From NCBI RefSeq assembly GCF_014762765.1, contig NZ_JABURH010000189.1, forward strand, positions 1 through 44,593: a DNA stretch of 44,593 bases, read 5' to 3'. Source of the stretch: Alcanivorax sp. (GTDB taxonomy: Bacteria; Pseudomonadota; Gammaproteobacteria; Pseudomonadales; Alcanivoracaceae). Shown here one piece after another: positions 16,400-23,488 of the stretch (position 1 is the first letter of the stretch; every line of letters begins with the position of its first letter). The position numbers and the translations under genes are program-made. The notes under the pieces are model-generated. The model worked only from the letters and a program-made list of their open reading frames with translations. It was not told the origin of the DNA and ran no database searches.

Positions 16400-18073
16400 A
16401 TGAGCGCAATCGTTCTGCTTCTGCTCGGCCTGGGTGGCATGGCCGCCGGATATTTATTGTACTCCCGCTTTATCGCTACACGCATCTACAAGCTGGACCC
16501 CAATTTCCGTACCCCCGCCCATGAATATGAGGATGGCGTGGACTTTGTGCCCACCAATCGCTTTGTGCTGTGGGGGCATCATTTCACCTCCGTGGCTGGC
16601 GCCGCGCCCATTGTCGGCCCGGCGATCGCGGTGATCTGGGGCTGGCTGCCCGCCTTTCTGTGGGTGGTGCTGGGCACCGTTTTCTTTGCCGGTGTCCACG
16701 ACAGTGGCGCCCTCTGGGCCAGTGTGCGCAACCGGGCAAAGTCCGTTGGCTCCCTGACCGGTGAAGTCGTCGGACGTCGTGCCCGCACGGTGTTCATGAT
16801 CGTCATCTTCCTGGTGTTGCTGATGGTCAACGCGGTTTTCGGGGTGGTCATCGCCAAGCTTTTGATCAACAACCCGGGGGCCGTGGTACCGGTATGGGGC
16901 GCCATCGCTGTGGCGCTGGTGATCGGACAGTTGATCTACCGCCGGGTTATTGGCCTCGGGGTGGTTTCCGTGGTGGGTGTCATTGCCCTGTACAGCCTGA
17001 TCTACATCGGTCCGCAGGTGCCCGTGGAATTGCCGCAGCAGGTCATGGGCCTGTCCGCCAATGCGAGCTGGATTCTGCTGCTGTTCGCCTATGCGGCCAT
17101 CGCCTCCCTATTACCCGTGTGGGTCCTGCTGCAGCCCCGTGATTACATCAATGGCCTGCAACTGTTCGTGGGTCTTATCCTGCTCTATGGTGCTGTACTG
17201 ATTGGCAACCCGCAGGTGGTCGCCCCCATGATTAACAACGATGTACCCGCCGGCACACCATCATTGTTGCCTCTGCTGTTCGTCACCATCGCCTGTGGTG
17301 CCATTTCCGGCTTCCATGGCCTGGTGGCCTCCGGCACCAGTTCCAAACAGCTGGACAAGGAACCGGATGCCCGCTTTGTCGGCTATTTCGGGGCCGTAGG
17401 TGAAGGCGCTCTCGCTCTGGCGGCCATCATCGCTGCTACCGCAGGCTTCGCCACTCTGGCTGACTGGCAGGCCGTTTACACCGCTTTTGGGGATGGCAGC
17501 CTCACCGCCTTCGTCAACGGTGGCGCCAACATTCTTGCCGGCGGTACCGGTATGGATGTGGGCGTGGCTGCCACCCTGCTGACCGTCATGGCCGCGCTGT
17601 TTGCCGGCACCACCATGGACACAGGCTTACGTCTGCAGCGCTACATCTTCCAGGAATGGGGAGAAATTTATCAGCAGAAATGGCTGACCCGGCCGCTGCC
17701 CGCCACCCTGCTGGCGGTTGCCAGCTGCCTGCTGCTGGCCTTCGGGGCCGGCGGCGCAGATGGCTCCGGAGGCCTGCTGATCTGGCCCTTGTTCGGCACC
17801 ACCAACCAGTTGCTTGCCGGCCTGACTCTGCTGGTGATCACCATCATGCTGGTCAAACGGGGGCGCCCCGCCATTTACACTCTGGCGCCACTGGTGTTTC
17901 TACTGGTAATGACCCTGTACGCCCTGCTGATCCAGCTAAAGAGCTTCTATGACAAGTCCGACTGGTTTTTGCTGGGGCTGGATCTGGTGGTCCTGGTGGC
18001 GGCCCTGCTGGTCACACTGGAGTGCGCCGCCGCCCTGAAACGGGCCTTCAACGCCCCACCGGAGAGAATCTGA
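16400..18073 (+). CDS. cstA: CstA-family carbon-starvation transporter
   Basis: This 557-residue membrane protein has a dozen or more hydrophobic segments. It carries the family signatures FTSVAGAAPIVGPAIAVIWG near residue 60, the FFAGVHDSGALWASVRN loop, and GFHGLVASGTSSKQLDKEPD near 310. E. coli CstA and BtsT, which import peptides or pyruvate, are about 700 residues; this is a shorter form. The stop codon is read as TGATG, sharing a base with the ATG of the next gene, and the same arrangement joins that gene to the ATPase gene. The substrate is not evident. The coupled ATPase is unusual for a CstA transporter, which is regarded as a secondary carrier. Confidence 0.93.
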   Translation: MSAIVLLLLGLGGMAAGYLLYSRFIATRIYKLDPNFRTPAHEYEDGVDFVPTNRFVLWGHHFTSVAGAAPIVGPAIAVIWGWLPAFLWVVLGTVFFAGVHDSGALWASVRNRAKSVGSLTGEVVGRRARTVFMIVIFLVLLMVNAVFGVVIAKLLINNPGAVVPVWGAIAVALVIGQLIYRRVIGLGVVSVVGVIALYSLIYIGPQVPVELPQQVMGLSANASWILLLFAYAAIASLLPVWVLLQPRDYINGLQLFVGLILLYGAVLIGNPQVVAPMINNDVPAGTPSLLPLLFVTIACGAISGFHGLVASGTSSKQLDKEPDARFVGYFGAVGEGALALAAIIAATAGFATLADWQAVYTAFGDGSLTAFVNGGANILAGGTGMDVGVAATLLTVMAALFAGTTMDTGLRLQRYIFQEWGEIYQQKWLTRPLPATLLAVASCLLLAFGAGGADGSGGLLIWPLFGTTNQLLAGLTLLVITIMLVKRGRPAIYTLAPLVFLLVMTLYALLIQLKSFYDKSDWFLLGLDLVVLVAALLVTLECAAALKRAFNAPPERI

Positions 18074-18342
18074 TGCCCGGCAAGACCCGGCTGTTTTTCC
18101 GCCGCCTGGGCGAGCTGGGGACCCAGTACTACAACGCCCCCTACCGTGCGGCCATTGCCCGCGCCAAACGAGACGAGGAAGACCTGTTCATGCTGCTGGT
18201 GTTTGCGGAAATGATGGGGGTACCCAACCCGGCGGCCTGGAGTACCCTGGAGCTGCAGCCATTACTGATGGACCGTTTTCACGAATGGCATACCCGCATG
18301 GGCATGGAACGCTCACCGCTCGACCATTTCCGCTGCTGCTGA
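18073..18342 (+). CDS. Small protein ending in Cys-Cys (cory-CC-star type)
   Basis: This 89-residue protein starts at the ATG of a TGATG junction with cstA and ends FRCC directly before its stop, which overlaps the ATPase start in another TGATG. It has no signal peptide or membrane helix. The N-terminal half is basic and aromatic (RLFFRRLGELGTQYYNAPYR); the middle has a hydrophobic helix (DLFMLLVFAEMMGVPNP). The terminal Cys-Cys and gene neighbourhood match what I recall as the 'cory-CC-star' family, named for that ending; this is from memory. The two cysteines could bind a metal or act in thiol chemistry. No function is established. Confidence 0.75.
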   Translation: MPGKTRLFFRRLGELGTQYYNAPYRAAIARAKRDEEDLFMLLVFAEMMGVPNPAAWSTLELQPLLMDRFHEWHTRMGMERSPLDHFRCC

Positions 18343-19361
18343 TGCCTTCACTGAATCTGGATAAACTGCTGGCGGAAAAATCCCTGCTGATGGTCGGCGG
18401 CAAGGGCGGCGTGGGAAAGACCACCACCGCCTCCGCCCTGGCCCTGCGCGCCGCCGACCAGGGACGCCGGGTGCTGCTGGTGTCCACCGACCCGGCTCAC
18501 AGCCTGGCAGATGCCTTCGCCCGCCCCATCGGCAACCACCCTACCCGCTTGGCCCCCAACCTGGTGGCCCTGGAGATGGACCCGGACCAGGAAGTGGATG
18601 CCTACCTGGACCGGGTCAGCGCCCAGATGCGCCGTTTTGCCGGCCCGGATCAGGTTCGCGAACTGGAAAAACAGCTACGCCTGAGCAGCCAGTCTCCCGG
18701 TGCCCAGGAAGCCGCCCTGCTGGAGCGAATCGCCCGCATCATTGATGAAGACAGCCGCGACTATGACCTGTTGATTTTCGACACTGCCCCCACCGGCCAT
18801 ACGCTACGACTGCTAAGCCTGCCGGAAGTGATGGCCGCCTGGACCGATGGCCTGCTTCGCCACAACCAAAAGGCCCGCAAGCTGGGAAAGGTGCTCGACC
18901 ACCTGACCCCTGGCAAAGATCTGGACAGCCCGATGCAGGACCCTACACAACACGCCACTGCCGACCTGGACCCACGCAGCCGGGAAGTAGCAGAGACACT
19001 GATGGCCAGGCAACGCCTGTTCCACCGCACCCGACGGCAGCTCAGCAACCCGGACCAAACTGCCTTCCTGTTTGTGCTGACCCCTGAACGCTTGCCCATA
19101 CTGGAAACTGCCCGGGCGGTTGCCACTTTGCGCGACAGCCATATCCCTATAGCTGGCGCCATCGTTAACCGGGTACTGCCGGATGCCGCAGACAGCGCCT
19201 TCTTCGCCGCCAGGCTGGCGCGTCAGCAACGACACATGGTCGAACTGGATGAGGCGCTAAAAGGGCTACCCAGAATCCAGTTACCGTTACTGGAAGACGA
19301 TATTCAGGAGCTGGAAGGGCTACAGGATTTTGCCGCCTTGCTGGGGGCTGAGCCGCTGTAG
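18342..19361 (+). CDS. ArsA/GET3-family transport-energizing ATPase without cysteines
   Basis: The start at 18342 (TGATG with the previous stop) gives 339 residues beginning MPSLNLDKLLAEK. A start at 18285 would overlap the Cys-Cys gene and was not chosen. The deviant P-loop GGKGGVGKTT spans 19–28, STDPAHSLADAF follows, and the switch motif DTAPTGHTLRLL spans 147–158, all diagnostic of ArsA/TRC40. There is not a single cysteine, so it lacks both the metalloid-binding cysteines of ArsA and the zinc CxxC of GET3. An arsenite pump role is therefore unlikely, and no arsB or arsR is nearby. Context suggests it works with the CstA transporter or the Cys-Cys protein. Confidence 0.9.
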   Translation: MPSLNLDKLLAEKSLLMVGGKGGVGKTTTASALALRAADQGRRVLLVSTDPAHSLADAFARPIGNHPTRLAPNLVALEMDPDQEVDAYLDRVSAQMRRFAGPDQVRELEKQLRLSSQSPGAQEAALLERIARIIDEDSRDYDLLIFDTAPTGHTLRLLSLPEVMAAWTDGLLRHNQKARKLGKVLDHLTPGKDLDSPMQDPTQHATADLDPRSREVAETLMARQRLFHRTRRQLSNPDQTAFLFVLTPERLPILETARAVATLRDSHIPIAGAIVNRVLPDAADSAFFAARLARQQRHMVELDEALKGLPRIQLPLLEDDIQELEGLQDFAALLGAEPL

Positions 19362-19470
19362 AAACGTAGCGCAGCGGAGTAGCGCACCAGGTCACGTGCG
19401 ACCTGAGGGGTGAGTGAAGCAAAGAACCTTCACTTGCAGGCGAACCCTCCCCAGGAGATTCAGGAAAGCC

Positions 19471-19496
19471 GTTTCAGCCGCAAGCCGCCTCCTATA
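19471..19496 (-). repeat. Possible single REP-type palindrome
   Basis: Read on the minus strand the segment is TATAGGAGGCGGCTTGCGGC followed by TGAAAC. It resembles the REP units at 26263 and 33002 (GYAGGAGC head, short G/C stem around a TTG centre) but with changes in the head. It lies between the ATPase gene and the tRNA-Ser terminator. The remainder of 19362–19544 shows nothing recognisable. Confidence 0.4.
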
Positions 19497-19544
19497 GCGG
19501 CTTGGTCGGTAGGTCTCGTGGTGTCAACACAACCCGCTCGCCAT

Positions 19545-19580
19545 AAAAAAGCCCACGCTCTTTCGAGCGCGGGCTTTTTG
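19545..19580. terminator. Bidirectional Rho-independent terminator
   Basis: A 10-bp stem GCCCACGCTC/GAGCGCGGGC (19551–19560 with 19565–19574, one mismatch, loop TTTC) is flanked by six A on the left and five T on the right. It can stop the cstA operon on the plus strand and tRNA-Ser on the minus strand. It lies three bases after the tRNA-Ser CCA end. Confidence 0.88.
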
Positions 19581-19582
19581 TT

Positions 19583-19670
19583 TGGCGGAGGGGGTGGGAT
19601 TTGAACCCACGGACGGTCTCCCGTCGCCGGTTTTCAAGACCGGTGCATTCGGCCACTCTGCCACCCCTCC
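19583..19670 (-). tRNA. tRNA-Ser (anticodon UGA)
   Basis: This 88-nt class II tRNA on the minus strand begins GGAGGGGUGGCAGAG and ends CCCCUCCGCCA with CCA encoded. It has the long variable arm of serine tRNAs (GGCGACGGGAGACCGUC) and the T-arm GGGTTCAAATCCC. The anticodon loop CUUGAAA gives UGA. It has its own promoter (19684–19711) and terminator. Confidence 0.97.
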
Positions 19671-19683
19671 GGACAGGCCAGCA

Positions 19684-19711
19684 ATAATACATGAGCAATA
19701 AGGTCAGTCAA
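19684..19711 (-). promoter_or_regulatory. Promoter of tRNA-Ser
   Basis: On the minus strand TTGACT (19711–19706), a 16-bp spacer and TATTAT (19689–19684) form a good sigma-70 promoter ending 13 bases before the 5' end of tRNA-Ser. The -35 matches consensus in five of six positions and the -10 in five of six. Confidence 0.72.
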
Positions 19712-19748
19712 TCGCGCTACGCAAATACGCCCTGCAACTGGTTGAAAC

Positions 19749-20498
19749 TTAATCAGTTGGGGAATGAACAGGCTTTGCTTTCGCATAACGGGAGAAAATA
19801 CGTTGCTTGGCAGCCTCGTAGGCACCCTGTGACAAACAGCCGGAATCTGCCAGTCGTCGGTGCTCCGCCACCTCGGCGGCCAGCCGGGCTTTACCTTTGG
19901 GCAACAAAGTCCAGGCTTTCCGTCCACGTATGCCAATGGCCTTGAGCACTTTTTCCACACGCTCGCGGTCACGCCGCTGGCGGTATAATGCAAATATTGG
20001 AACCCCGCCATGGCGGGTGACAAACTGAAAGCTCGCACTGGAACAACGCAAACTGTTAAGCCCGGACAACAACGCCAACAGAACTCCTGTGAGCACTCCG
20101 GGCAACCAGGCTGTATAAACAGACAGGCCAGTTACCAACAGGGATAACGCCATGACCGTCATCGACCGCCAGGCAACTGTTCGCTGAAGTACCGGCTCCG
20201 GCTTCACGAACGCCAGATTGATTACCCTGGTGCAGTCACTTCGCCCCTTTTTCTCTCGCCACTCCAGATAACGACCATTAAAAAGCGTGATCTGACGCCC
20301 GGGACGCCACCAGCCTGGCGCCTGCAGGAAAACCATTTCCGGTTTCCAGTCCGACTCGGCAGGCACCGCCAGCAATGTTTGATGGATATCAGCACCGGTA
20401 CTGACGGCGTGAATCTGTATCGACTCGCCTTTCGGAGCCAGACTGAGTGTTGCCATTGTTTCCCCCGTGGTGGCTATCGCAAGCCACTCGTTATTCAT
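19749..20498 (-). CDS. Unrecognised membrane protein with a SHOCT-like C-terminus
   Basis: I do not recognise this 249-residue protein. It has no signal peptide. Residues 1–110 look soluble and contain APGWWRPGRQITLFNGRYLEW. Two adjacent hydrophobic helices follow at about 112–150 (MTVMALSLLVTGLSVYTAWL; GVLTGVLLALLSGL), then a very basic cytoplasmic-type stretch (RQRRDRERVEKVLKAIGIRGRK). The last 45 residues (LAAEVAEHRRLADSGCLSQG, then AYEAAKQRIF) resemble a SHOCT oligomerisation helix pair. It is divergent from the BI-1 operon and upstream of tRNA-Ser on the same strand. Base composition is like its neighbours and the frame is intact, so it is probably real. Confidence 0.72.
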   Translation of the reverse strand: MNNEWLAIATTGETMATLSLAPKGESIQIHAVSTGADIHQTLLAVPAESDWKPEMVFLQAPGWWRPGRQITLFNGRYLEWREKKGRSDCTRVINLAFVKPEPVLQRTVAWRSMTVMALSLLVTGLSVYTAWLPGVLTGVLLALLSGLNSLRCSSASFQFVTRHGGVPIFALYRQRRDRERVEKVLKAIGIRGRKAWTLLPKGKARLAAEVAEHRRLADSGCLSQGAYEAAKQRIFSRYAKAKPVHSPTD

Positions 20499-20612
20499 TA
20501 CGAGGGTATGACAATATTTGCCTCGCGCCCGCGATTTGCTTCACAAAAGCGCCCACAGGGCCGAAAGCTCGACGAGCCGCAAAAAATAAGGCTTTTTCCC
20601 ATGTTTCTTCGC

Positions 20613-20640
20613 TTGATTTTGGCGTTACCGCCCTTATTAT
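20613..20640 (+). promoter_or_regulatory. Promoter of the BI-1–tus–trpD2 operon
   Basis: TTGATT (20613–20618), a 16-bp spacer and TATTAT (20635–20640) lie 35 bases upstream of the BI-1 ATG, with AAGGA at 20657 as the ribosome binding site. This is the only well-formed sigma-70 site seen in the 176-bp divergent region. Confidence 0.62.
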
Positions 20641-20674
20641 CACAGGAACAATTCGCAAGGATGAGTGCAAACAC

Positions 20675-21355
20675 ATGAATAACCAGACCAACCCCTATTC
20701 CGTCTCCTCGCACGGCGCTGCCGTCACCGGGGAACGTGCGGCCCAGGTACTCAAGAACACCTATATGCTGCTGGGGCTGTCACTGATCGTGGCTACCGGC
20801 GCATCCTGGTTTGCCATGGCCAGCAACATTGGCTTTGTGAACGTCTGGCTGACCCTCGGCGTCTACTTTGGTCTTCTTTTCGCCACCAACATGCTTCGCA
20901 ACAGCGCCTGGGGCATCCTGGCAGTGTTCGGCCTGACCGGCTGGCTGGGCTTTACCACCGGCCCGATCATCAACATGTACGCGCAAATGCAGGGTGGCAT
21001 GGAAATCGTGACCCTCGCCCTGGGCGGCACCGCAGGTATCTTCGTGGCCATGTCTGCCATTGCTCTGGTAACCAAGAAGGACTTCAGCTTCCTGACTAAT
21101 TTCATCATGGTCGGTATTCTGGTGGCTTTCGTCGCGGCAATCGCGAATATCTTCTTCGCTATCCCGGCACTGGCTCTGGCCATTTCCGCCGCTTTTGTAC
21201 TGCTGTCTTCAATGCTGATCATGTGGCAGACCAGCGCCATCATCCACGGCGGCGAGACCAACTACATCATGGCCACGGTGACCCTGTTCGTGTCCCTGTA
21301 TAACCTCTTCATGTCCCTGCTGCACTTGCTTACCGCCCTCAGCGGCGACGATTGA
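20675..21355 (+). CDS. Bax inhibitor-1/YccA family inner-membrane protein
   Basis: The ATG at 20675 gives 226 residues starting MNNQTNPYSVSS. An upstream open extension to 20447 covers the promoter region and is rejected. About seven hydrophobic helices are visible, with the family segments LKNTYMLLGLSL, FATNMLRNSAWGILAVFGLTG split around the third helix, and ILMWQT-type SMLIMWQTSAIIHGGETNYI near the end. E. coli YccA interacts with and modulates the FtsH protease. Its stop overlaps the tusD start (TGATG). The pairing of a BI-1 gene with tusDCB is also seen in Pseudomonas. Confidence 0.93.
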   Translation: MNNQTNPYSVSSHGAAVTGERAAQVLKNTYMLLGLSLIVATGASWFAMASNIGFVNVWLTLGVYFGLLFATNMLRNSAWGILAVFGLTGWLGFTTGPIINMYAQMQGGMEIVTLALGGTAGIFVAMSAIALVTKKDFSFLTNFIMVGILVAFVAAIANIFFAIPALALAISAAFVLLSSMLIMWQTSAIIHGGETNYIMATVTLFVSLYNLFMSLLHLLTALSGDD

Positions 21356-21714
21356 TGCAGTTTGCCCTTCTGGTCAATGCGGCAGCGGATTCCTCTGCCG
21401 CATTGACCGCTCTCCACGCAGCCAGGGCCCTGACCGCCCATCCAGATCACCAGCTCTATCGCCTCTTTTTCTACCGGGATGCCGTGCACTTGGCACAACG
21501 TCATGCCTGGAGCGCTGACGGCAACCAGGCCAATGCAGCCCAGCAATGGCAGCAATGGCTCGGGGACAACCCGGTGGATGCTGTGGTCTGCGTTGGTGCC
21601 GCCCAGCGCCGGGGCGTAGTGCCAGACACCTTGGCCGATGGCTTCACCCTGGCTGGGCTGGGCCAGTGGGCGGATGCCCTGATCAACAGCGACCGGGTGC
21701 TACAGTTTGGCTAA
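21355..21714 (+). CDS. tusD: Sulfurtransferase TusD
   Basis: TusD receives persulfide sulfur from TusA in the relay that leads via TusE to MnmA for 2-thiolation of tRNA wobble uridine. The 119-residue DsrE-fold protein keeps the active-site cysteine Cys79 in VVCVGAAQRRGV, equivalent to E. coli Cys78. The start is taken as ATG 21355 in a TGATG with the previous stop; a TTG three bases earlier is less likely. The end overlaps tusC by eight bases. Confidence 0.93.
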   Translation: MQFALLVNAAADSSAALTALHAARALTAHPDHQLYRLFFYRDAVHLAQRHAWSADGNQANAAQQWQQWLGDNPVDAVVCVGAAQRRGVVPDTLADGFTLAGLGQWADALINSDRVLQFG

Positions 21715-22009
21715 TCAGATTCTCTATATCGCCAGTGGCAGTGCTCCGCTGTCCAGCCAGTTCCAGGAAACCCTGGATATGCTGCTTACCGGGGCAGCGT
21801 TCGGGCAGCCGACCACCCTGTGGCTGACAACCGCCTGCCTGGACCAGCTGCAATTGATGCCCAGCGACATCCTGGCTCAGTTGCCGGATTTCGGCGTACG
21901 CTGTGTGACAAACGCCCCAGCACCGGCCGCCCAGATCCCGCTGGAAACGCTGGATGACCAGAAGCTGCTGGCCCTGCGCGACGATTGCAGCCAGGTTCTG
22001 GTGTTCTGA
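21707..22009 (+). CDS. tusC: Sulfur relay protein TusC
   Basis: This 100-residue DsrF-like protein begins at a TTG codon inside the end of tusD (overlap eight bases). Position between tusD and tusB and the DsrE-fold pattern (ILYIASGSAPLSSQFQETLD; LTGAAFGQPTTLWL) support the call. TusC is the non-catalytic subunit of the TusBCD hexamer and, as here, needs no conserved cysteine. It is shorter than E. coli TusC (about 119). The start codon is the main uncertainty. Confidence 0.85.
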   Translation: MANQILYIASGSAPLSSQFQETLDMLLTGAAFGQPTTLWLTTACLDQLQLMPSDILAQLPDFGVRCVTNAPAPAAQIPLETLDDQKLLALRDDCSQVLVF

Positions 22010-22019
22010 GAGGCGCGCA

Positions 22020-22271
22020 ATGATTCATCTGATAGGTTTTTCCCCCGATAGCCCCCAGCGCCAGTCATTCGACGCCCTGTACCAGGAAGGCGATATCTGC
22101 GTCTTCACTGATGCCGGGTTGCTGGTTGCTTCACGGTTATCGCTGAAAGGCGACGGCTACCTGCTGCAACACCCTGCGCTGGCTTTGCCGACCGGCGTGC
22201 TGCCCGTTATCGATCATGCCCAGCTGCTGGAGCTGGTCGCCGAACACGGTCCCTGTACCAGCTGGTATTGA
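22020..22271 (+). CDS. tusB: Sulfur relay protein TusB
   Basis: This 83-residue protein starts MIHLIGFSP at an ATG ten bases after the tusC stop; a longer frame from 21954 overlaps tusC. Size and the motifs GDICVFTDAGLLVAS and HAQLLELVAEHG fit TusB/DsrH, the third subunit of TusBCD. The gene usually next, tusE, is missing: only 67 bases separate tusB from trpD2. Confidence 0.87.
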   Translation: MIHLIGFSPDSPQRQSFDALYQEGDICVFTDAGLLVASRLSLKGDGYLLQHPALALPTGVLPVIDHAQLLELVAEHGPCTSWY

Positions 22272-22338
22272 TATAACGCCCACACGCAGCAACATGCCCC
22301 ATACAAGCGCGAAATGGCGGGCATCTACGAGGTTGACC

Positions 22339-23340
22339 ATGACTGAACATGCTTTTGCTCCCTTTGTACGCACGCTTGGCCGCGGTAAAAGGGCACGGCG
22401 CAGCCTCACCCGGGAGGAAGCCCACGACGCCATGCAGGCAATTCTCGATGGCCAGGTGGAAGACATTCAGCTTGGCGCTTTCCTGATGTTGCTACGGGTG
22501 AAGGAAGAAACCCCGGAAGAGCTGGCCGGTTTTCTGGATGCCTGCCGCCCGGTTTGCTACCAGGCGCTGGAAAGCTTGCCCGACGTGCACCTGGACTGGC
22601 CCAGCTATGCGGGCAAGAAGAAACACCACCCCTGGTACCTGCTGGCAGCGCTGTTGCTGGCCAACCAGGGCATCCGCACCCTGCTCCACGGTGGCCCCGC
22701 CCATACCCCCAACCGGGTCTACAGCGATCAGCTTCTGCCACAACTTGGCCTGCCAGTGGCCAGCTCCCCACAGGAGGCCGCCGTCCATCTGGATCAGCAT
22801 GGCCTGGCGTATCTGCCGCTGGAGACTTTCTGCGCGCCACTGTCGCGCCTGCTCACCCTGCGCTACTTCCTTGGTCTCCGCTCCCCCATCAACACTCTGG
22901 CACGCAGTCTCAATCCAGCCAGAGCTCCTCTGTCCATGCAGAGCGTCTTCCACCCCGCCTACATCGAGCTGCACCAGGGTGCCGCGGACCTGGCCGGCGA
23001 TCAGGACCTGCTGCTATTCAAGGGTGAAGGCGGCGAACTGGAAATCCGCCCGGATGCGCGCACCCAGATCACCGGCATCCGCCACGGTGAACATCTGGAA
23101 GGCGCAGCCGTCCTGGACAACGTCATGCCACGGCAAAGCCCCCCTGGTGAGCCGGATGCACAAACGTTGCTGGCGGTATGGCGTGGCGAGCAGAGCGATG
23201 ACTATGGCGAAAATGCAGTGATCCAGACCGTAGCGGTAGCGCTATGGGGACTGGACCGGGCGGCTTCGCTGGAAGAAGCACAGGAGCTGGCACGCGAGTT
23301 GTGGCAGAACAGGGAAAGGCAATTAATAGTTAATAGTTAA
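22339..23340 (+). CDS. TrpD2/YbiB-type anthranilate phosphoribosyltransferase paralogue
   Basis: This 333-residue protein of the nucleoside phosphorylase/TrpD fold starts MTEHAFAPFVRTLGRGKRARRSL. ATG 22339 is preceded at 6 bases by GAGG. The helical N-terminal domain (LTREEAHDAMQAILDGQVED, LGAFLMLLRVKEE) is TrpD-like. The phosphoribosyl-binding loop is altered (LHGGPAHTPNRVYS in place of GTGGD), and biochemically studied YbiB proteins bind nucleic acid rather than make tryptophan. The last codons (RQLIVNS) are written by the start of a TTAATAG repeat array, so the natural C-terminus may have been replaced. It is last in the operon. Confidence 0.88.
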   Translation: MTEHAFAPFVRTLGRGKRARRSLTREEAHDAMQAILDGQVEDIQLGAFLMLLRVKEETPEELAGFLDACRPVCYQALESLPDVHLDWPSYAGKKKHHPWYLLAALLLANQGIRTLLHGGPAHTPNRVYSDQLLPQLGLPVASSPQEAAVHLDQHGLAYLPLETFCAPLSRLLTLRYFLGLRSPINTLARSLNPARAPLSMQSVFHPAYIELHQGAADLAGDQDLLLFKGEGGELEIRPDARTQITGIRHGEHLEGAAVLDNVMPRQSPPGEPDAQTLLAVWRGEQSDDYGENAVIQTVAVALWGLDRAASLEEAQELARELWQNRERQLIVNS

Positions 23341-23353
23341 TAGTTAATAGTTA
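23312..23353 (+). repeat. Left arm of an inverted repeat: four perfect TTAATAG heptamers
   Basis: 23323–23350 is TTAATAG repeated four times without change, then TTACG. Together with the preceding GGGAAAGGC it forms a perfect 17-bp inverted repeat (23312–23328) with 23472–23488 at the far side of the terminator. The array contributes the last six codons of trpD2. Confidence 0.9.
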
Positions 23354-23382
23354 CGCGGTCAAGCGTATTGGGTTTTCAGACA

Positions 23383-23418
23383 AAGAAGCCGCGACCACAG
23401 CCATGGTCGCGGCTTCTT
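23383..23418. terminator. Hairpin terminator between convergent trpD2 and cysG
   Basis: A perfect 15-bp stem (AAGAAGCCGCGACCA at 23383–23397 with its complement at 23404–23418) surrounds loop CAGCCA. On the plus strand it is followed by TTGCTTT, and on the minus strand by TTTGTCTG. The T tracts are interrupted, but the stem is very stable and it is placed to end both transcripts. Confidence 0.78.
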
Positions 23419-23447
23419 GCTTTCAAAACAGACGGGCCATCTCGCGT

Positions 23448-23488
23448 CGTTATTAATTATTCATTATTAATTATTAATTGCCTTTCCC
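23448..23488 (-). repeat. Right arm of the inverted heptamer-repeat element
   Basis: On the minus strand, after GGGAAAGGCAA, the units read TTAATAA, TTAATAA, TGAATAA, TTAATAA, then CG. These are 7-bp units related to the TTAATAG units of the left arm and inverted to them. The outer end lies within the last codons of cysG (KGN-stop). Confidence 0.88.

Noticed and set aside
16221-16403. Possible 60-codon gene upstream of cstA
   Set aside because: No ribosome binding site or motif, mixed composition, and it overlaps the cstA start; more likely promoter and leader DNA.
18285-18341. Upstream start for the ArsA-like ATPase
   Set aside because: It overlaps the Cys-Cys gene by about 57 bases and adds residues before the P-loop that do not look like the family; the TGATG start is better.
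18342-19361. Arsenite resistance function
   Set aside because: The ATPase has no cysteine and there is no arsB, arsR or arsC nearby.
23312-23488. CRISPR array
   Set aside because: The repeats are 7 bp, directly adjacent and without spacers; no cas gene is present.
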